Assembly: GCF_001730225.1 (NCBI RefSeq)
Contig: NZ_MIJE01000033.1
Location: 1 to 64,000 of the forward strand
Length of the DNA: 64,000 nt
From: Desulfuribacillus alkaliarsenatis
GTDB lineage: Bacteria > Bacillota > Bacilli > Desulfuribacillales > Desulfuribacillaceae
Direction: 5' to 3'
Part shown: positions 6,632-15,297 of the stretch, one piece after another
How positions within the stretch are numbered: the first letter of the stretch is position 1
How the letters are laid out: the number at the start of each line of letters is the position of its first letter
Notes under the pieces: model-generated
Databases searched by the model: none
What the model saw: the letters and a program-made list of their open reading frames with translations, nothing else
What the model was told of the DNA's origin: nothing
Made by a program: the position numbers and the translations under genes

Positions 6632-7480
6632 ATGTATAAATTCTATGATGAGGTACAAGAACTAATTGATGAATTACAGCAAACGTACGGTATTAAGAAG
6701 AGTAGTCTTGTCTTTTACAAAGGAAGAATAAATAAGTTCTTTAATGATTATATGAGTCAAGAATATAAAGATAAACCTCTCAATGCGATCACTTATTATG
6801 ACATAAATACCTTTATCAATAAGCTACCATTTGGTGATGCTGAGAAATTAAATCATTATAATTCCTTAAAACGTTTTTTTGACTATACTTATTTAAAAAA
6901 ACTGACACCGGAATTAATGTCTCAAGTGACGAGACCAGAATATCAACGTCCTCCTAAAAAAATACTGAGTGATGAAGAATACGATAAACTGAGAGATTTT
7001 ATCGTATGTAGAGATAACAATATAAAAGAAAGATTAATTTTAGGATTATTTCTTTTTACAGGGTTAAGTAGAATGTATATAGGAGCTATTGTGAATTCAC
7101 AGTTTATTTATGATAGAGGGGTTTACAAACTTATGATATTACAAGAAGGTGAAGTTGTATTACCTTTGAAAGCAGAATTACAGTTAATTGTTCATGAATA
7201 CATTAATTCATTAACAGATGACGATAATTTGAAGAAAGTTGTTCCATACGATCAAAATTATATCAGTACATATATTGGTAGATTAACAACGCAAATTTTA
7301 GGTAAAAAGCATAATCCCACAACATTATCCAGCACTTTTATTAGGAAAGCTTTATCAAATGGGAATTATGTTTGGGAAGTAAGTAAGCTTACATTGGAAT
7401 CAATTGTGACTATTGAAAAGCATGTAATTAACTCGGAAGATATTTTTAATCGGCAAACTTCAATATTAAACCGTTTTTAA
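6632..7480 (+). CDS. Tyrosine-recombinase-like protein without catalytic residues
   Basis: 282 residues, ATG 6632 after GTGGAGATG. Layout is that of XerC/D-type recombinases: an N-terminal SAM-like core-binding domain (about 5-100) and a C-terminal catalytic-fold domain. However, the box I pattern TGLR reads TGLSR (residues 144-147), the box II H-x-x-R reads STFIR with only R238 left, and the region that should carry the LGH...Y nucleophile reads LTLESIVTIEKHV without a usable tyrosine. So it may bind DNA but should not recombine it. It lies between the mini intron and attC F and is therefore cargo, not the integron integrase. A role as accessory or decoy protein is open. Confidence 0.75.
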   Translation: MYKFYDEVQELIDELQQTYGIKKSSLVFYKGRINKFFNDYMSQEYKDKPLNAITYYDINTFINKLPFGDAEKLNHYNSLKRFFDYTYLKKLTPELMSQVTRPEYQRPPKKILSDEEYDKLRDFIVCRDNNIKERLILGLFLFTGLSRMYIGAIVNSQFIYDRGVYKLMILQEGEVVLPLKAELQLIVHEYINSLTDDDNLKKVVPYDQNYISTYIGRLTTQILGKKHNPTTLSSTFIRKALSNGNYVWEVSKLTLESIVTIEKHVINSEDIFNRQTSILNRF

Positions 7481-7498
7481 TTTAGATTAATTAAGGGT

Positions 7499-7513
7499 GC
7501 GACGTCCTGTCGC
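7499..7513 (+). repeat. GTCCT-loop hairpin, copy 2
   Basis: GCGAC-GTCCT-GTCGC, just downstream of the recombinase-like gene and just upstream of attC F. Compare 5466-5482 and 8265-8287. No T-run follows, so it is not a standard terminator. Confidence 0.5.
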
Positions 7514-7541
7514 GCTCTGGCTTCGGAGGGCCTCATCCATC

Positions 7542-7615
7542 CGATAACAGAGTATTGCCAAAAATTTGAAAAATGAATGTGATTGGACGCTTCGGCTATA
7601 CTCGGAACGTTAACT
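7542..7615 (+). repeat. attC-like recombination site F (short type)
   Basis: A compact 74-bp site. Left core CGATAAC (7542-7548) with L box GAGTATTGCC; right L box GGCTATACTC (7594-7603) and core GTTAACT (7609-7615). The L boxes match in 9 of 10 positions and are offset from the cores by 1 and 5 nt. Its interior is unrelated to sites B-D, so this cassette probably came from another array. It is the last attC-like site I can find; the genes after 7759 show none. Confidence 0.7.
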
Positions 7616-7758
7616 GAAATCGGACGAAAAAACGCGCCGTCTTGACGCGGGTTAAGGAGAATTTCTAAATAGCTATTAAAAGAACGGAAAGTAAAATACA
7701 AAGGTATAATCTTTGGATCTGAAGGCTTCCAACATCAATAAATTGGGAAGGAGACGAA

Positions 7759-8265
7759 ATGAGACAAAATAAATTTCTGTTATTTCTATCATTAGTATCT
7801 ATGGCATTAGTAGTTAATTTAATAGCTTTTATTATTAATTTGAAGCTTTATAAGGGAATAATTATTACGGCAAACTTAGGGCTAATAATACCAATAATAG
7901 TATTTCATACACGATACATTTACCAGTTGTATAAAACGAACACTTTGTTATCAGGTCATAAAGATATTAGAATGATACTAGGATACATAATAGTACCAGT
8001 AATACTTTTAATAACCATGCCGAGTCATACTTACTATGAAGGAAAAGAAATAATAAGCAATAAATATTCGTCTAATATAGAGTTCGTTAATTACTCAACA
8101 GGAAAGAGCACTGTTCCAGTTGTTGGTGAACATCAAAAAATATATCTAAATAATAGGTTTTACTATTATTCGATTAATATAGAGAGTGAAGAAAAAACCT
8201 TACATTATATGGTTAATCCAGTGAATGGAAAAGCTATTGAGGTAGAAATATATTGGGATTTTTAG
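7759..8265 (+). CDS. Integral membrane protein of unknown function, 168 residues
   Basis: ATG 7759 follows GGGAAGGAGA. Three hydrophobic segments (about residues 6-29, 34-52 and 72-89) are followed by an 80-residue hydrophilic, beta-rich C-terminal part with many tyrosines. No family was recognised. It is the first of five plus-strand genes of unknown function that run to 11687; the 140-bp stretch before it is the end of the attC F segment. The GTCCT hairpin at 8265-8287 follows its stop directly. Confidence 0.7.
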   Translation: MRQNKFLLFLSLVSMALVVNLIAFIINLKLYKGIIITANLGLIIPIIVFHTRYIYQLYKTNTLLSGHKDIRMILGYIIVPVILLITMPSHTYYEGKEIISNKYSSNIEFVNYSTGKSTVPVVGEHQKIYLNNRFYYYSINIESEEKTLHYMVNPVNGKAIEVEIYWDF

Positions 8266-8287
8266 GGGCTGCCGTCCTAGCAGCCTC
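8265..8287 (+). repeat. GTCCT-loop hairpin, copy 3
   Basis: GGCTGC-CGTCCTA-GCAGCC (with two more outer pairs) starting at the stop codon of the gene before it. No T-run follows. Same loop as the hairpins at 5466 and 7499, with a different stem; this copy has no attC-like site beside it that I can recognise. Confidence 0.45.
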
Positions 8288-8385
8288 TGAACTAGTTCAA
8301 AGATATTGTATTTTACTATCTACTTACATTAAACATAAAAAAACAATGCAAAGTGAAGTAATACGCAAAAAGGTGCTGAACAATT

Positions 8386-8838
8386 ATGAGTATTAATCCT
8401 ATTAGAAAGAAACAATTATTTAGGTTGCTAAAAATACTTCTTATATATTTAGTATTTATATTCGTAGTAGATTTTTTGATAGGCTCTATCATCACTAGTT
8501 CTATAAATATAAGGTTCATAGATTTAATAACAAATCCTTCAATTTTAATAACATTGGTGCTATTTACTTTATCATTTATTTATCATAGTAGGAATATAAC
8601 AGAAAAAATATCAGGTATTGAAAAACATGAAATTTTACAAGTAGCAAAAAAAGAAAATTATGCAATTATATCAGAAGATGATACAAAGGTTATAGTTGAT
8701 ACAAAAAGCTGGTTCAAAAAAATTTATGGAATAAGAATAACAATTATAATCTTAGACAATGAAGCTAAATTAATGGGAGAAGCAGTAAATGTTAAAAGTT
8801 TTAAAGATAAACTAGAACTCTACATGATGAATAGATAA
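8386..8838 (+). CDS. Membrane protein of unknown function, 150 residues
   Basis: ATG 8386 with AAAGGTG upstream. Two membrane segments (about residues 13-35 and 45-65) separated by a short loop, then an 80-residue soluble domain containing an alternating beta pattern (AIISEDDTKVIVDTKSWFKKIYGIRITIIIL). This arrangement resembles YcxB-like and PH-domain-like membrane proteins but lacks a signature that I can name. It belongs to the run of accessory genes at 7.7-11.7 kb. Confidence 0.65.
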   Translation: MSINPIRKKQLFRLLKILLIYLVFIFVVDFLIGSIITSSINIRFIDLITNPSILITLVLFTLSFIYHSRNITEKISGIEKHEILQVAKKENYAIISEDDTKVIVDTKSWFKKIYGIRITIIILDNEAKLMGEAVNVKSFKDKLELYMMNR

Positions 8839-8889
8839 TAAAGCTAATTATCCAGCAATCCAAAAACTATTTAAGAAAGAGGCCATAAA

Positions 8890-9192
8890 ATGAGAGTAGT
8901 TTTAGAATTACTTCGAATTATATTAATTTTTGCAATACTAGCAACAATATTAGGTTATATTCCTGATTACATATATTCAAAGCTTGGTATAGATACAAAT
9001 AAATATGGCTGGACTTCGATAATCGGTGTGTTTATCCTTATTTTTGTTTTATATAGGAATAAACTGCAATTTAGCGGATGGTATAAAGGTAAAGGAATAG
9101 AAAAACTACCTAAGAGAATATCCATTATTTTAATAATATGTTCTATCGTTCTACTCTTGTCGCCTCCAATACTTCATCTATTATTGAACTAA
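8890..9192 (+). CDS. Small integral membrane protein, 100 residues
   Basis: ATG 8890 follows AAGAAAGAGG. Three hydrophobic segments (about residues 5-26, 38-55 and 76-98) account for most of the protein, with a basic loop GWYKGKGIEKLPKR between the second and third. Nothing identifies a family. The 39-bp gap to the next gene suggests a shared transcript. Confidence 0.65.
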   Translation: MRVVLELLRIILIFAILATILGYIPDYIYSKLGIDTNKYGWTSIIGVFILIFVLYRNKLQFSGWYKGKGIEKLPKRISIILIICSIVLLLSPPILHLLLN

Positions 9193-9231
9193 GAATTATT
9201 AGGATATTTATACAACAACGGAGGCGATAGT

Positions 9232-10644
9232 TTGCGTAATATAAGAAAAATAGTGGTCATTATTTGTATATTAGCTATTACTATTACTGGGTGTGGAAGA
9301 ATGCCAGATCCGCCAACAGCAACAGAAGTAACAGATCTTATAGATTATATTGGTTTTGAGGATTTATTAGCAACTGATTCTGGTCTTAATAAAGGAATGG
9401 AAATGACACCACTACTAAATAAGTCTGTAACTAACAATGGAATTGAATTTACTGTACATCAAGTGATTGCAGATGCAATTAGAACAATAATCATTTATAG
9501 CTATGAGTTTCAAGAGAATAGCTATGATTCCAATAGAGGTGCAGACAATAATAACCATTATATGAAACCAGGAGACGTAAGAATAAATGAATTAACTTCT
9601 CACCCCATGAGCCATGGTCGTTATAGTGAACAAGAGGAACGTTATTCAAGTATAACTATTTTCAATCGGGCATTAGATAGAGACATAAAGAAGATAACAA
9701 TTGAGGCTGAAAACCTTGGTGGTCTTGAAGGGGAATGGAGTATAGAAGCTCCTGTCTATTTTATGGAAGATATTGAAGGAAGAGATATAGTAACATATGA
9801 AATGCTTCGAGTAGAAGAAATAGGAATCGGCTTTACAGTAGTTGAATTAACACTAGGAAGTACAGCAACATATTTGAACTGGGTATTTAGAGAAATATTG
9901 ATTTATGAGGATGACCTTGATTTTACAATGGTTAGAAGTAGTCTATATGAAAATGAGCAGTTTTTCCCGTTATTGACGTCACCGTTACTGGGGTTTCGTT
10001 CGTATCCAGAGTTCATAATGAAAAACCAAGTAGTGTATATCGAAGATGAGAGCGGGAACATATTAAGACCTGATCGTTCAAGTGGATCTTCAGAAGCTAT
10101 GTTTCCACCTATAAAAGAAGATGAAGAAGTGAAAATTATTGCAAAACACCCGTTACTACAATCTAAGGAACCAGTCCTATTTCAAATAGAGATGGGTGCT
10201 AGTGGTTGGCAGACAGCTTCATATGAAAAAGCTGGAACAACTGTGACGTTAGATGAAGTTGCAATTGGAGATAAAACCTCAATTAAACTACGTTACCAAT
10301 ACGGAATGCTAGGAGAGATGAGGGAAGCCTATATACTTGATAATCAAGGTAATCGCTACGAATTAGAAAGAATGGAGCTGTGGATGCCAGCCTATGACGA
10401 ACTAGAATTAACAATCGAGGAATACAATATGATGGCACAATATAGCGAAGGATACGATGTTGAGGAATATAGAAATAGGTATATCGAAACAATGCGCTCC
10501 TTTATAGACAATTACAAGGAATATGAAAAATATCAAATACTCTACTTTCCTGCTCTGCCAGAAGATACAGTTTCTTTTGTCTTACAATTCGATGAAGTAA
10601 TGTTCGTTCCTGATGTGACTTGGGAAGTGAAAGTTGAGAATTAG
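9232..10644 (+). CDS. Large lipoprotein with DUF4179-like segment
   Basis: 470 residues from TTG 9232 (GGAGG 7 nt upstream). The N-terminus has a lipoprotein signal with lipobox ITGC, so the mature protein is tethered by its cysteine to the outer face of the membrane. Residues 60-100 (KSVTNNGIEFTVHQVIADAI...) recall the N-terminal strand of DUF4179 proteins, which occur in anti-sigma-factor-like and surface proteins of Firmicutes. A similar pattern near 330-350 (KAGTTVTLDEVAIGDKTSIKLRYQYG) suggests that the protein is made of two or more related beta-sandwich repeats. The next gene is 29 bp downstream and also encodes an extracytoplasmic protein. Function unknown. Confidence 0.75.
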   Translation: MRNIRKIVVIICILAITITGCGRMPDPPTATEVTDLIDYIGFEDLLATDSGLNKGMEMTPLLNKSVTNNGIEFTVHQVIADAIRTIIIYSYEFQENSYDSNRGADNNNHYMKPGDVRINELTSHPMSHGRYSEQEERYSSITIFNRALDRDIKKITIEAENLGGLEGEWSIEAPVYFMEDIEGRDIVTYEMLRVEEIGIGFTVVELTLGSTATYLNWVFREILIYEDDLDFTMVRSSLYENEQFFPLLTSPLLGFRSYPEFIMKNQVVYIEDESGNILRPDRSSGSSEAMFPPIKEDEEVKIIAKHPLLQSKEPVLFQIEMGASGWQTASYEKAGTTVTLDEVAIGDKTSIKLRYQYGMLGEMREAYILDNQGNRYELERMELWMPAYDELELTIEEYNMMAQYSEGYDVEEYRNRYIETMRSFIDNYKEYEKYQILYFPALPEDTVSFVLQFDEVMFVPDVTWEVKVEN

Positions 10645-10673
10645 AGATTATATAAGTATAGGGAGAGATAACG

Positions 10674-11687
10674 GTGACAAGACTCTTGAAAAGCTCCATA
10701 GCTAAAATAATAATGGCCATAGTACTTTTATTTTTACTGGTTTGGGGGGCAATTTCCTTATACTATTATAATCAGCATGTTGTAACAATTAAGAAATTCC
10801 CTATCGGAGAGAGGTTCGAAACAAGCGATGGTATTGTTTTCATTCACAGTATAGAATTACATAATTTTGATAGAAAGTTCGATTTAGATAATCCAAAAGT
10901 AGATTTTTTTTTCAACAAGCTATTACCAATAACACCAAAGAGATTTCATATGACAGTAGGTAAAGTGTTTTGGTTTTATAATAAACCCTATAATTTTGAA
11001 TTGAGTACGAATAAAGATGTACCTGGTAAAATCATGACTCTTAATGGGTTATATGTTCCTATAAACGATGATGTGGAAAGTTTGTATAATATAATAAGTG
11101 CTGATGTAGTTGTTGAACAGACAGGGTATTTTCTTACAGGGAGACAAACTGGATTAAAACGCTTTATGAGCAGTAATATATTCGCATTTCATTCTAGAGA
11201 CAGGTTCTTTGTTAATGGTTATGACCCAGATAGTAATGAACAGTTAATCATTAGGATACTTGACAAAATAACTGATGAAACACATCAGATAAAAATACAA
11301 CCTCAATGGTTAACCAAAAAATATAACTATTTCAATAGGCCCCCTGAACAATATAGCTTTACTCCTGAAAATACTATAAGTGAGTTTATCAGTGCTGCTG
11401 TTTACAGTGATGATATTAATAGTGCAAAAGCATTAATACACCCAGATATTCAGGATTTCCCATGGGGACAAATAAATCACAATATGTGGTCATTGACTAG
11501 AACATCGGAAATTTATTATCAAGATAGACATTTAGGTTATAAAGATGTATTTGAGAAGAAAATTTTGTTTGGTAATTTATATAGTAGTGACTTTAATGCG
11601 ATTGCAGAACAAAGCTTTTATATAACACAACATGATAAAGAGTGGCGTTTAATTGATATAGGTTCGTTAATTGAACGTGATATATAA
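10674..11687 (+). CDS. Membrane-anchored extracytoplasmic protein, 337 residues
   Basis: GTG 10674 follows GGGAGAG. One membrane segment (about residues 11-32) at the N-terminus; the rest is extracytoplasmic. Residues 40-220 are beta-rich. The last 100 (about 236-337: ISEFISAAVYSDDINSAKALIHPD...WRLIDIGSLI) look like a small NTF2/SnoaL-type or DUF4829-like domain, in which such 'number of events and loss' helices are typical. It probably forms a unit with the lipoprotein before it. No cassette boundary follows, and the next gene belongs to the conserved chromosome. Confidence 0.65.
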   Translation: MTRLLKSSIAKIIMAIVLLFLLVWGAISLYYYNQHVVTIKKFPIGERFETSDGIVFIHSIELHNFDRKFDLDNPKVDFFFNKLLPITPKRFHMTVGKVFWFYNKPYNFELSTNKDVPGKIMTLNGLYVPINDDVESLYNIISADVVVEQTGYFLTGRQTGLKRFMSSNIFAFHSRDRFFVNGYDPDSNEQLIIRILDKITDETHQIKIQPQWLTKKYNYFNRPPEQYSFTPENTISEFISAAVYSDDINSAKALIHPDIQDFPWGQINHNMWSLTRTSEIYYQDRHLGYKDVFEKKILFGNLYSSDFNAIAEQSFYITQHDKEWRLIDIGSLIERDI

Positions 11688-11702
11688 TATAGAGGTATAT
11701 CA

Positions 11703-11741
11703 ATGAATACTAATGCACTAGCATACCTAGGAGTGATTTAA
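11703..11741 (+). CDS. Possible 12-codon leader peptide
   Basis: ATG 11703 has AGAGG (11691-11695) at a good distance. The frame encodes 12 residues and stops at TAA 11739-11741, immediately before and in the same frame as the extended radical SAM frame that begins with ATA 11742. The sequence AGGAG (11729-11733), a ribosome-binding site for what follows, lies inside it. It may be a translated leader that hands ribosomes to the next frame, or the mark of a damaged start region. Confidence 0.35.
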   Translation: MNTNALAYLGVI

Positions 11742-13034
11742 ATACCTACGTTACTTCTGATAACTCCAGAAAATGAAGAAATAAATCGACACCGTGTTCA
11801 TCAGTTTAACAACTTTACACAATTAACGATGCCTTATTTAGCTGGCTTTGTACCATCTTCTTTTGAAATAATATTAATAGATGAATACTCACAACAAATT
11901 CCCTTTGAAAAGTTTGATGTAGTTGCAGTAACTGTAAATACTCCTAATGCTCCACATGTATACAGGATAGCAAAAAAGTTCCAAGACCTGGGATCTTGGG
12001 TTGTATTAGGTGGACCTCATATTACGCTTCTACCTGAAGAAGCAAGTAAACATGCTAATACCATATTCGTTGGTGAAGCAGAAGAAACTTGGCCTTCTTT
12101 TTTAACAGACTTTCTTGAAGGAAAGCCAGAGGAAGTTTATGAGTGTAAAAATACTCCTGACTTAAAAGATTTACCATTGCCTAGGCGTGATTTAATCGTC
12201 GGCCACAAGTTTACTAGTGGAGCAGTTTTTGCTACTAGAGGATGCCCACACAATTGCAGCTATTGTTGCCTCAAAAAAATATATTGTCATCATTTTCGAA
12301 AAAGACCTGTCGAGGAAGTTATTGAAGATATAAAAAATATTCCCAATAAACATTTCGTCTTTTGGGATGATAATTTTTTTGCTGATGCTGAGTATACAAA
12401 GAAACTATTGAAAATGCTAAAACCATTAAAGAAAAAATGGGCAGCTCAGGTAACAGCTCAAAGCTGTAAGGACGAAGAGCTATTATGCATGGCAAAAAAA
12501 GCTGGTTGCCTGTACTTATTTCTGGGATTAGAGTCCTTTTCAAAAGAGGGTTTAAAGGACGCAAATAAAAGTTTTAATATAATAGAGCAGTATCCGAAAA
12601 TAGTAGAACTAATACATAGTAATGGCATAAGTGTGCAAGCAGGTGTCGTGTTTGGTTTTGATTCAGACACAATGGCTGTTTTTGACGATGCCCTAGAATT
12701 TTGTGAATCGATAGGTGTAGATGGCGTAACTGCTAGTATTCTAACTCCGTTTCCTGGTACTAGTTTATATGATGCTTTGGAAAAGGACTGCAGACTTCTT
12801 GACGTTGATTGGTCATATTATAATGGGAAAACCAGAGTCAGTTTTGAACCTAAGCAGTTAACTAGTTCGGAGTTACTTGAAGGTTATAATAGTTTTCGTG
12901 GTAAGTTTTATTCGTGGAGAAGCATTGTGAGGAGATTATCCAAGTCACGTGTAAATATCATATACAACTTAATAATGAATTTAGGTTATATGAAAGCATA
13001 TAAAAGGTTTCAGAGCAAAACAAGAGTCGAATAA
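11742..13034 (+). CDS. B12-binding-type radical SAM protein, apparent AUA start
   Basis: Conserved sequence extends upstream of the first in-frame ATG (11829): the codons from 11742 read PTLLLITPENEEINRHR and continue without a stop, matching the usual first strand of the cobalamin-binding domain. The only start-like codon with a ribosome-binding site (AGGAG 11729-11733, 8 nt away) is ATA 11742, a rare non-standard start; CTG 11757 is another option. Residues after that: cobalamin-binding Rossmann-like domain with VVLGGPHITLLPEEA, then radical SAM CPHNCSYCC (the CxxxCxxC cluster site) and a TIM-barrel. A methyl- or alkyl-transferase role is likely; substrate unknown. Confidence 0.8.
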   Translation: MPTLLLITPENEEINRHRVHQFNNFTQLTMPYLAGFVPSSFEIILIDEYSQQIPFEKFDVVAVTVNTPNAPHVYRIAKKFQDLGSWVVLGGPHITLLPEEASKHANTIFVGEAEETWPSFLTDFLEGKPEEVYECKNTPDLKDLPLPRRDLIVGHKFTSGAVFATRGCPHNCSYCCLKKIYCHHFRKRPVEEVIEDIKNIPNKHFVFWDDNFFADAEYTKKLLKMLKPLKKKWAAQVTAQSCKDEELLCMAKKAGCLYLFLGLESFSKEGLKDANKSFNIIEQYPKIVELIHSNGISVQAGVVFGFDSDTMAVFDDALEFCESIGVDGVTASILTPFPGTSLYDALEKDCRLLDVDWSYYNGKTRVSFEPKQLTSSELLEGYNSFRGKFYSWRSIVRRLSKSRVNIIYNLIMNLGYMKAYKRFQSKTRVE

Positions 13035-13113
13035 TGTAAACAAGCTTGTTAAGCTATAAAGTTAAGATTATACTAACCGTAAGATTAAAAATTATTTGAA
13101 AAAGAGGTATACC

Positions 13114-13755
13114 ATGAACGAAACTAATAAAATACATAAACTAAGAGTAAAAAACACTACAAGAAGCGGGGCATTTTTGGAATGGGAACCAGGCAATGAC
13201 CTTTTCTTACCAATAAGAGAACAAACTACTGACCTTAAAAATGGAGATGTATGCTTAGTAGGCTTATATGTTAACGAAGATACCGACGAGTTGTGTGCAA
13301 CAATGTATCTATATGATTTATTAAGCACTGAATCACCATACAAAAAAAATGATGTAGCGCAGGGAACTGTATATAACATAAATAGAGATCTAGGAGTTTT
13401 TGTAGCTGTTGATGATATATACCACGGTTTAGTTCTCAATAAAGAGTTATATGGCAACTTTGCAATAGGTGACAAGATTGAGGTTAGGATTAAAAGCGTA
13501 AGGGAAGATGGTAAATTAGAGTTAAGCTTGAGAAAACAGGCACACAATGAAATCGAGAGTGATGCACAAAAGATTATGGAGCTACTAAAGCAACGTGATG
13601 GAAAGCTCTCAATCAATGATAAAAGCGCTCCTGAAGAAATAAAAGCAGAATTAAATATTAGTAAAGCTGCTTTTAAAAGGGCTGCTGGCAGGCTCTTAAA
13701 AGAGGGTGCCATCAAAATTACTGATGATGGTATTGAGTTAACCTGGAAAAATTAA
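13114..13755 (+). CDS. S1-domain RNA-binding protein, CvfB/YitL-like (short form)
   Basis: 213 residues; ATG 13114 chosen because AAAGAGG (13101-13107) is 6 nt upstream. An N-terminal S1-like beta barrel (about 5-60), a second S1 domain (VAQGTVYNINRDLGVFVAVDD...HGLVLNKELYGNFAIGDKIEVRI) and a C-terminal winged helix (about 145-213, ELNISKAAFKRAAGRLLKEGAI) follow the order of CvfB. B. subtilis YitL has about 298 residues with an additional S1 repeat, so this form is shorter. The family affects virulence gene or mRNA expression in staphylococci through RNA binding. The 207-codon frame on the other strand is a shadow. Confidence 0.8.
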   Translation: MNETNKIHKLRVKNTTRSGAFLEWEPGNDLFLPIREQTTDLKNGDVCLVGLYVNEDTDELCATMYLYDLLSTESPYKKNDVAQGTVYNINRDLGVFVAVDDIYHGLVLNKELYGNFAIGDKIEVRIKSVREDGKLELSLRKQAHNEIESDAQKIMELLKQRDGKLSINDKSAPEEIKAELNISKAAFKRAAGRLLKEGAIKITDDGIELTWKN

Positions 13756-13833
13756 ATCAAACAATTTCATTATGTATAAAGCATGCTCATCCTACAAAAA
13801 CTGAGGTAATAATAGTTTGGTGGGGTGAGCTTT

Positions 13834-15297
13834 TTGTCTTCTTATAAATATTTTGATGAATTATTCGAGAAGCTAGTTGAGTTACATGAACAATTAGATA
13901 CAGCATCTATGAAAGAAAAGAATATAATTATTGATGAGCTACGAAATGTCCAGACTCAAGGTGATGACATATATAAGCAGTGGTTAATTCTCCAGGAGTA
14001 TATAGATATATTAGATCAGGAATATAACCTCTCAATGAAACAGGAGAAAGCTGCTGAAACTGAATATAAAACAAATAAAGAAGTTGCGCCAAATGGTGAC
14101 ACTTCGAATCTTAAGATAGATACTAAGGAAAATGAATTACCTGATAATGAACAAAAAACAAAGCAGATTTTTTGGGTAGCTGATGAAGAAGCTGTTACAA
14201 CTTTTAGAAAAGGTATTGGATATTTTGAGCTGCTAATGTTTGAAAACAGCATTGAATATTTCAAAGAAACTGTCAATAATGATCCAAATTTTATGATGGC
14301 ACGCGTATATCTGGGATTATGCTATTTAAGTCTAGGTAAGTTTAATGAAGCAGAGGAAGAGTTGAAGAAATCGCTTCTTTTTGCCGAAGAAGGAAATCCA
14401 TATATCACACTAGCGAATCATGCTTTAGGATGTGTATATGCCCAACTGAAAAAATATGAGCTGGCCCAACAGTACTTCCAAGAGGTAATACATATAGATG
14501 AGAACTTTAAAAACATTTATTTTAATCTTGGAGCATCGTATTATAATCAGCAAAATTATGCAAAAGCAAAATCGATATTCCTGAAAGGCATTAAGTTAAA
14601 TCCTAAGGACTGGGAGCTATATTTCTTATTAGGCAAATGCAATATGTTTTTAATGGACTTTAATCAAGCAATAAAAAATTTAAAGATTGCCTTTCAGCTA
14701 TCAAATCGGATAGAGGTGGGCTTAACATTAGGTAAAGCTTACGAAATAACTAATCAAACATCTATGGCATCAGGTGTTTATGAAAATTTGTTGGAACTAT
14801 TCCCAAAGGAAGCAGAGTTATATCATCGCATGGGTTGGATACATTTATATAATAATGAACACAATAAAGCGGTTATTGCAATTAAAAGGGCTATTGTATT
14901 GGATCGGAAAAATGAATCTTATTTATTCTCATTAGGTTGGGTCTATCTACACGCAAATAAAAAAACTCAAGCAAACATCTGCTTTAAGCAGATAGAAAAA
15001 TGTAATATTAAGAACATATACTCAAAAATTGGTTTTGCTAAGTTAGCCAATGAATCCGATAGTTACAATAATGCAAAAGAATACTTATTAAAAGCAATTA
15101 AAGACACCTATACAAAGCATGAACTAGGAGTTTTAGCATATCACCTCGGCTATTATTGGTTACAGCGCAAAAACTACAATAAATCGTTGAATAGCTTTAA
15201 AGCCTCATTGCGGATTGCACCATATCTAACAGAATCAAATTTTTATATTCAGGTTTTAGATAAAATAACAAATAAAGAAAAACAACCTATAACGTAA
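13834..15297 (+). CDS. Tetratricopeptide-repeat protein
   Basis: About 487 residues. TTG 13834 is preferred over GTG 13825 because GGTGA (13824-13828) is then a ribosome-binding site at 5 nt; the difference is three residues. A predicted coiled-coil N-terminus (1-70), a linker of low complexity (70-110) and at least nine TPR units (about 115-480), with the typical W-LG-Y-A-P spacing (YLGLCYLSLGKFNEAEEELKKSL). No signal peptide, so it is a cytoplasmic scaffold for protein-protein contacts. The partner is unknown; the gene before encodes CvfB-like protein and the next a helicase. A terminator follows directly. Confidence 0.8.
   Translation: MSSYKYFDELFEKLVELHEQLDTASMKEKNIIIDELRNVQTQGDDIYKQWLILQEYIDILDQEYNLSMKQEKAAETEYKTNKEVAPNGDTSNLKIDTKENELPDNEQKTKQIFWVADEEAVTTFRKGIGYFELLMFENSIEYFKETVNNDPNFMMARVYLGLCYLSLGKFNEAEEELKKSLLFAEEGNPYITLANHALGCVYAQLKKYELAQQYFQEVIHIDENFKNIYFNLGASYYNQQNYAKAKSIFLKGIKLNPKDWELYFLLGKCNMFLMDFNQAIKNLKIAFQLSNRIEVGLTLGKAYEITNQTSMASGVYENLLELFPKEAELYHRMGWIHLYNNEHNKAVIAIKRAIVLDRKNESYLFSLGWVYLHANKKTQANICFKQIEKCNIKNIYSKIGFAKLANESDSYNNAKEYLLKAIKDTYTKHELGVLAYHLGYYWLQRKNYNKSLNSFKASLRIAPYLTESNFYIQVLDKITNKEKQPIT

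Noticed and set aside
11829-13034. ATG 11829 as the true start of the radical SAM gene
   Set aside because: It would remove the conserved first strand of the cobalamin-binding domain, and there is no ribosome-binding site before it.
13092-13715. 207-codon frame on the minus strand
   Set aside because: It is antisense to the S1-domain gene, which has clear domains and a good start; the frame is a shadow of codon bias.
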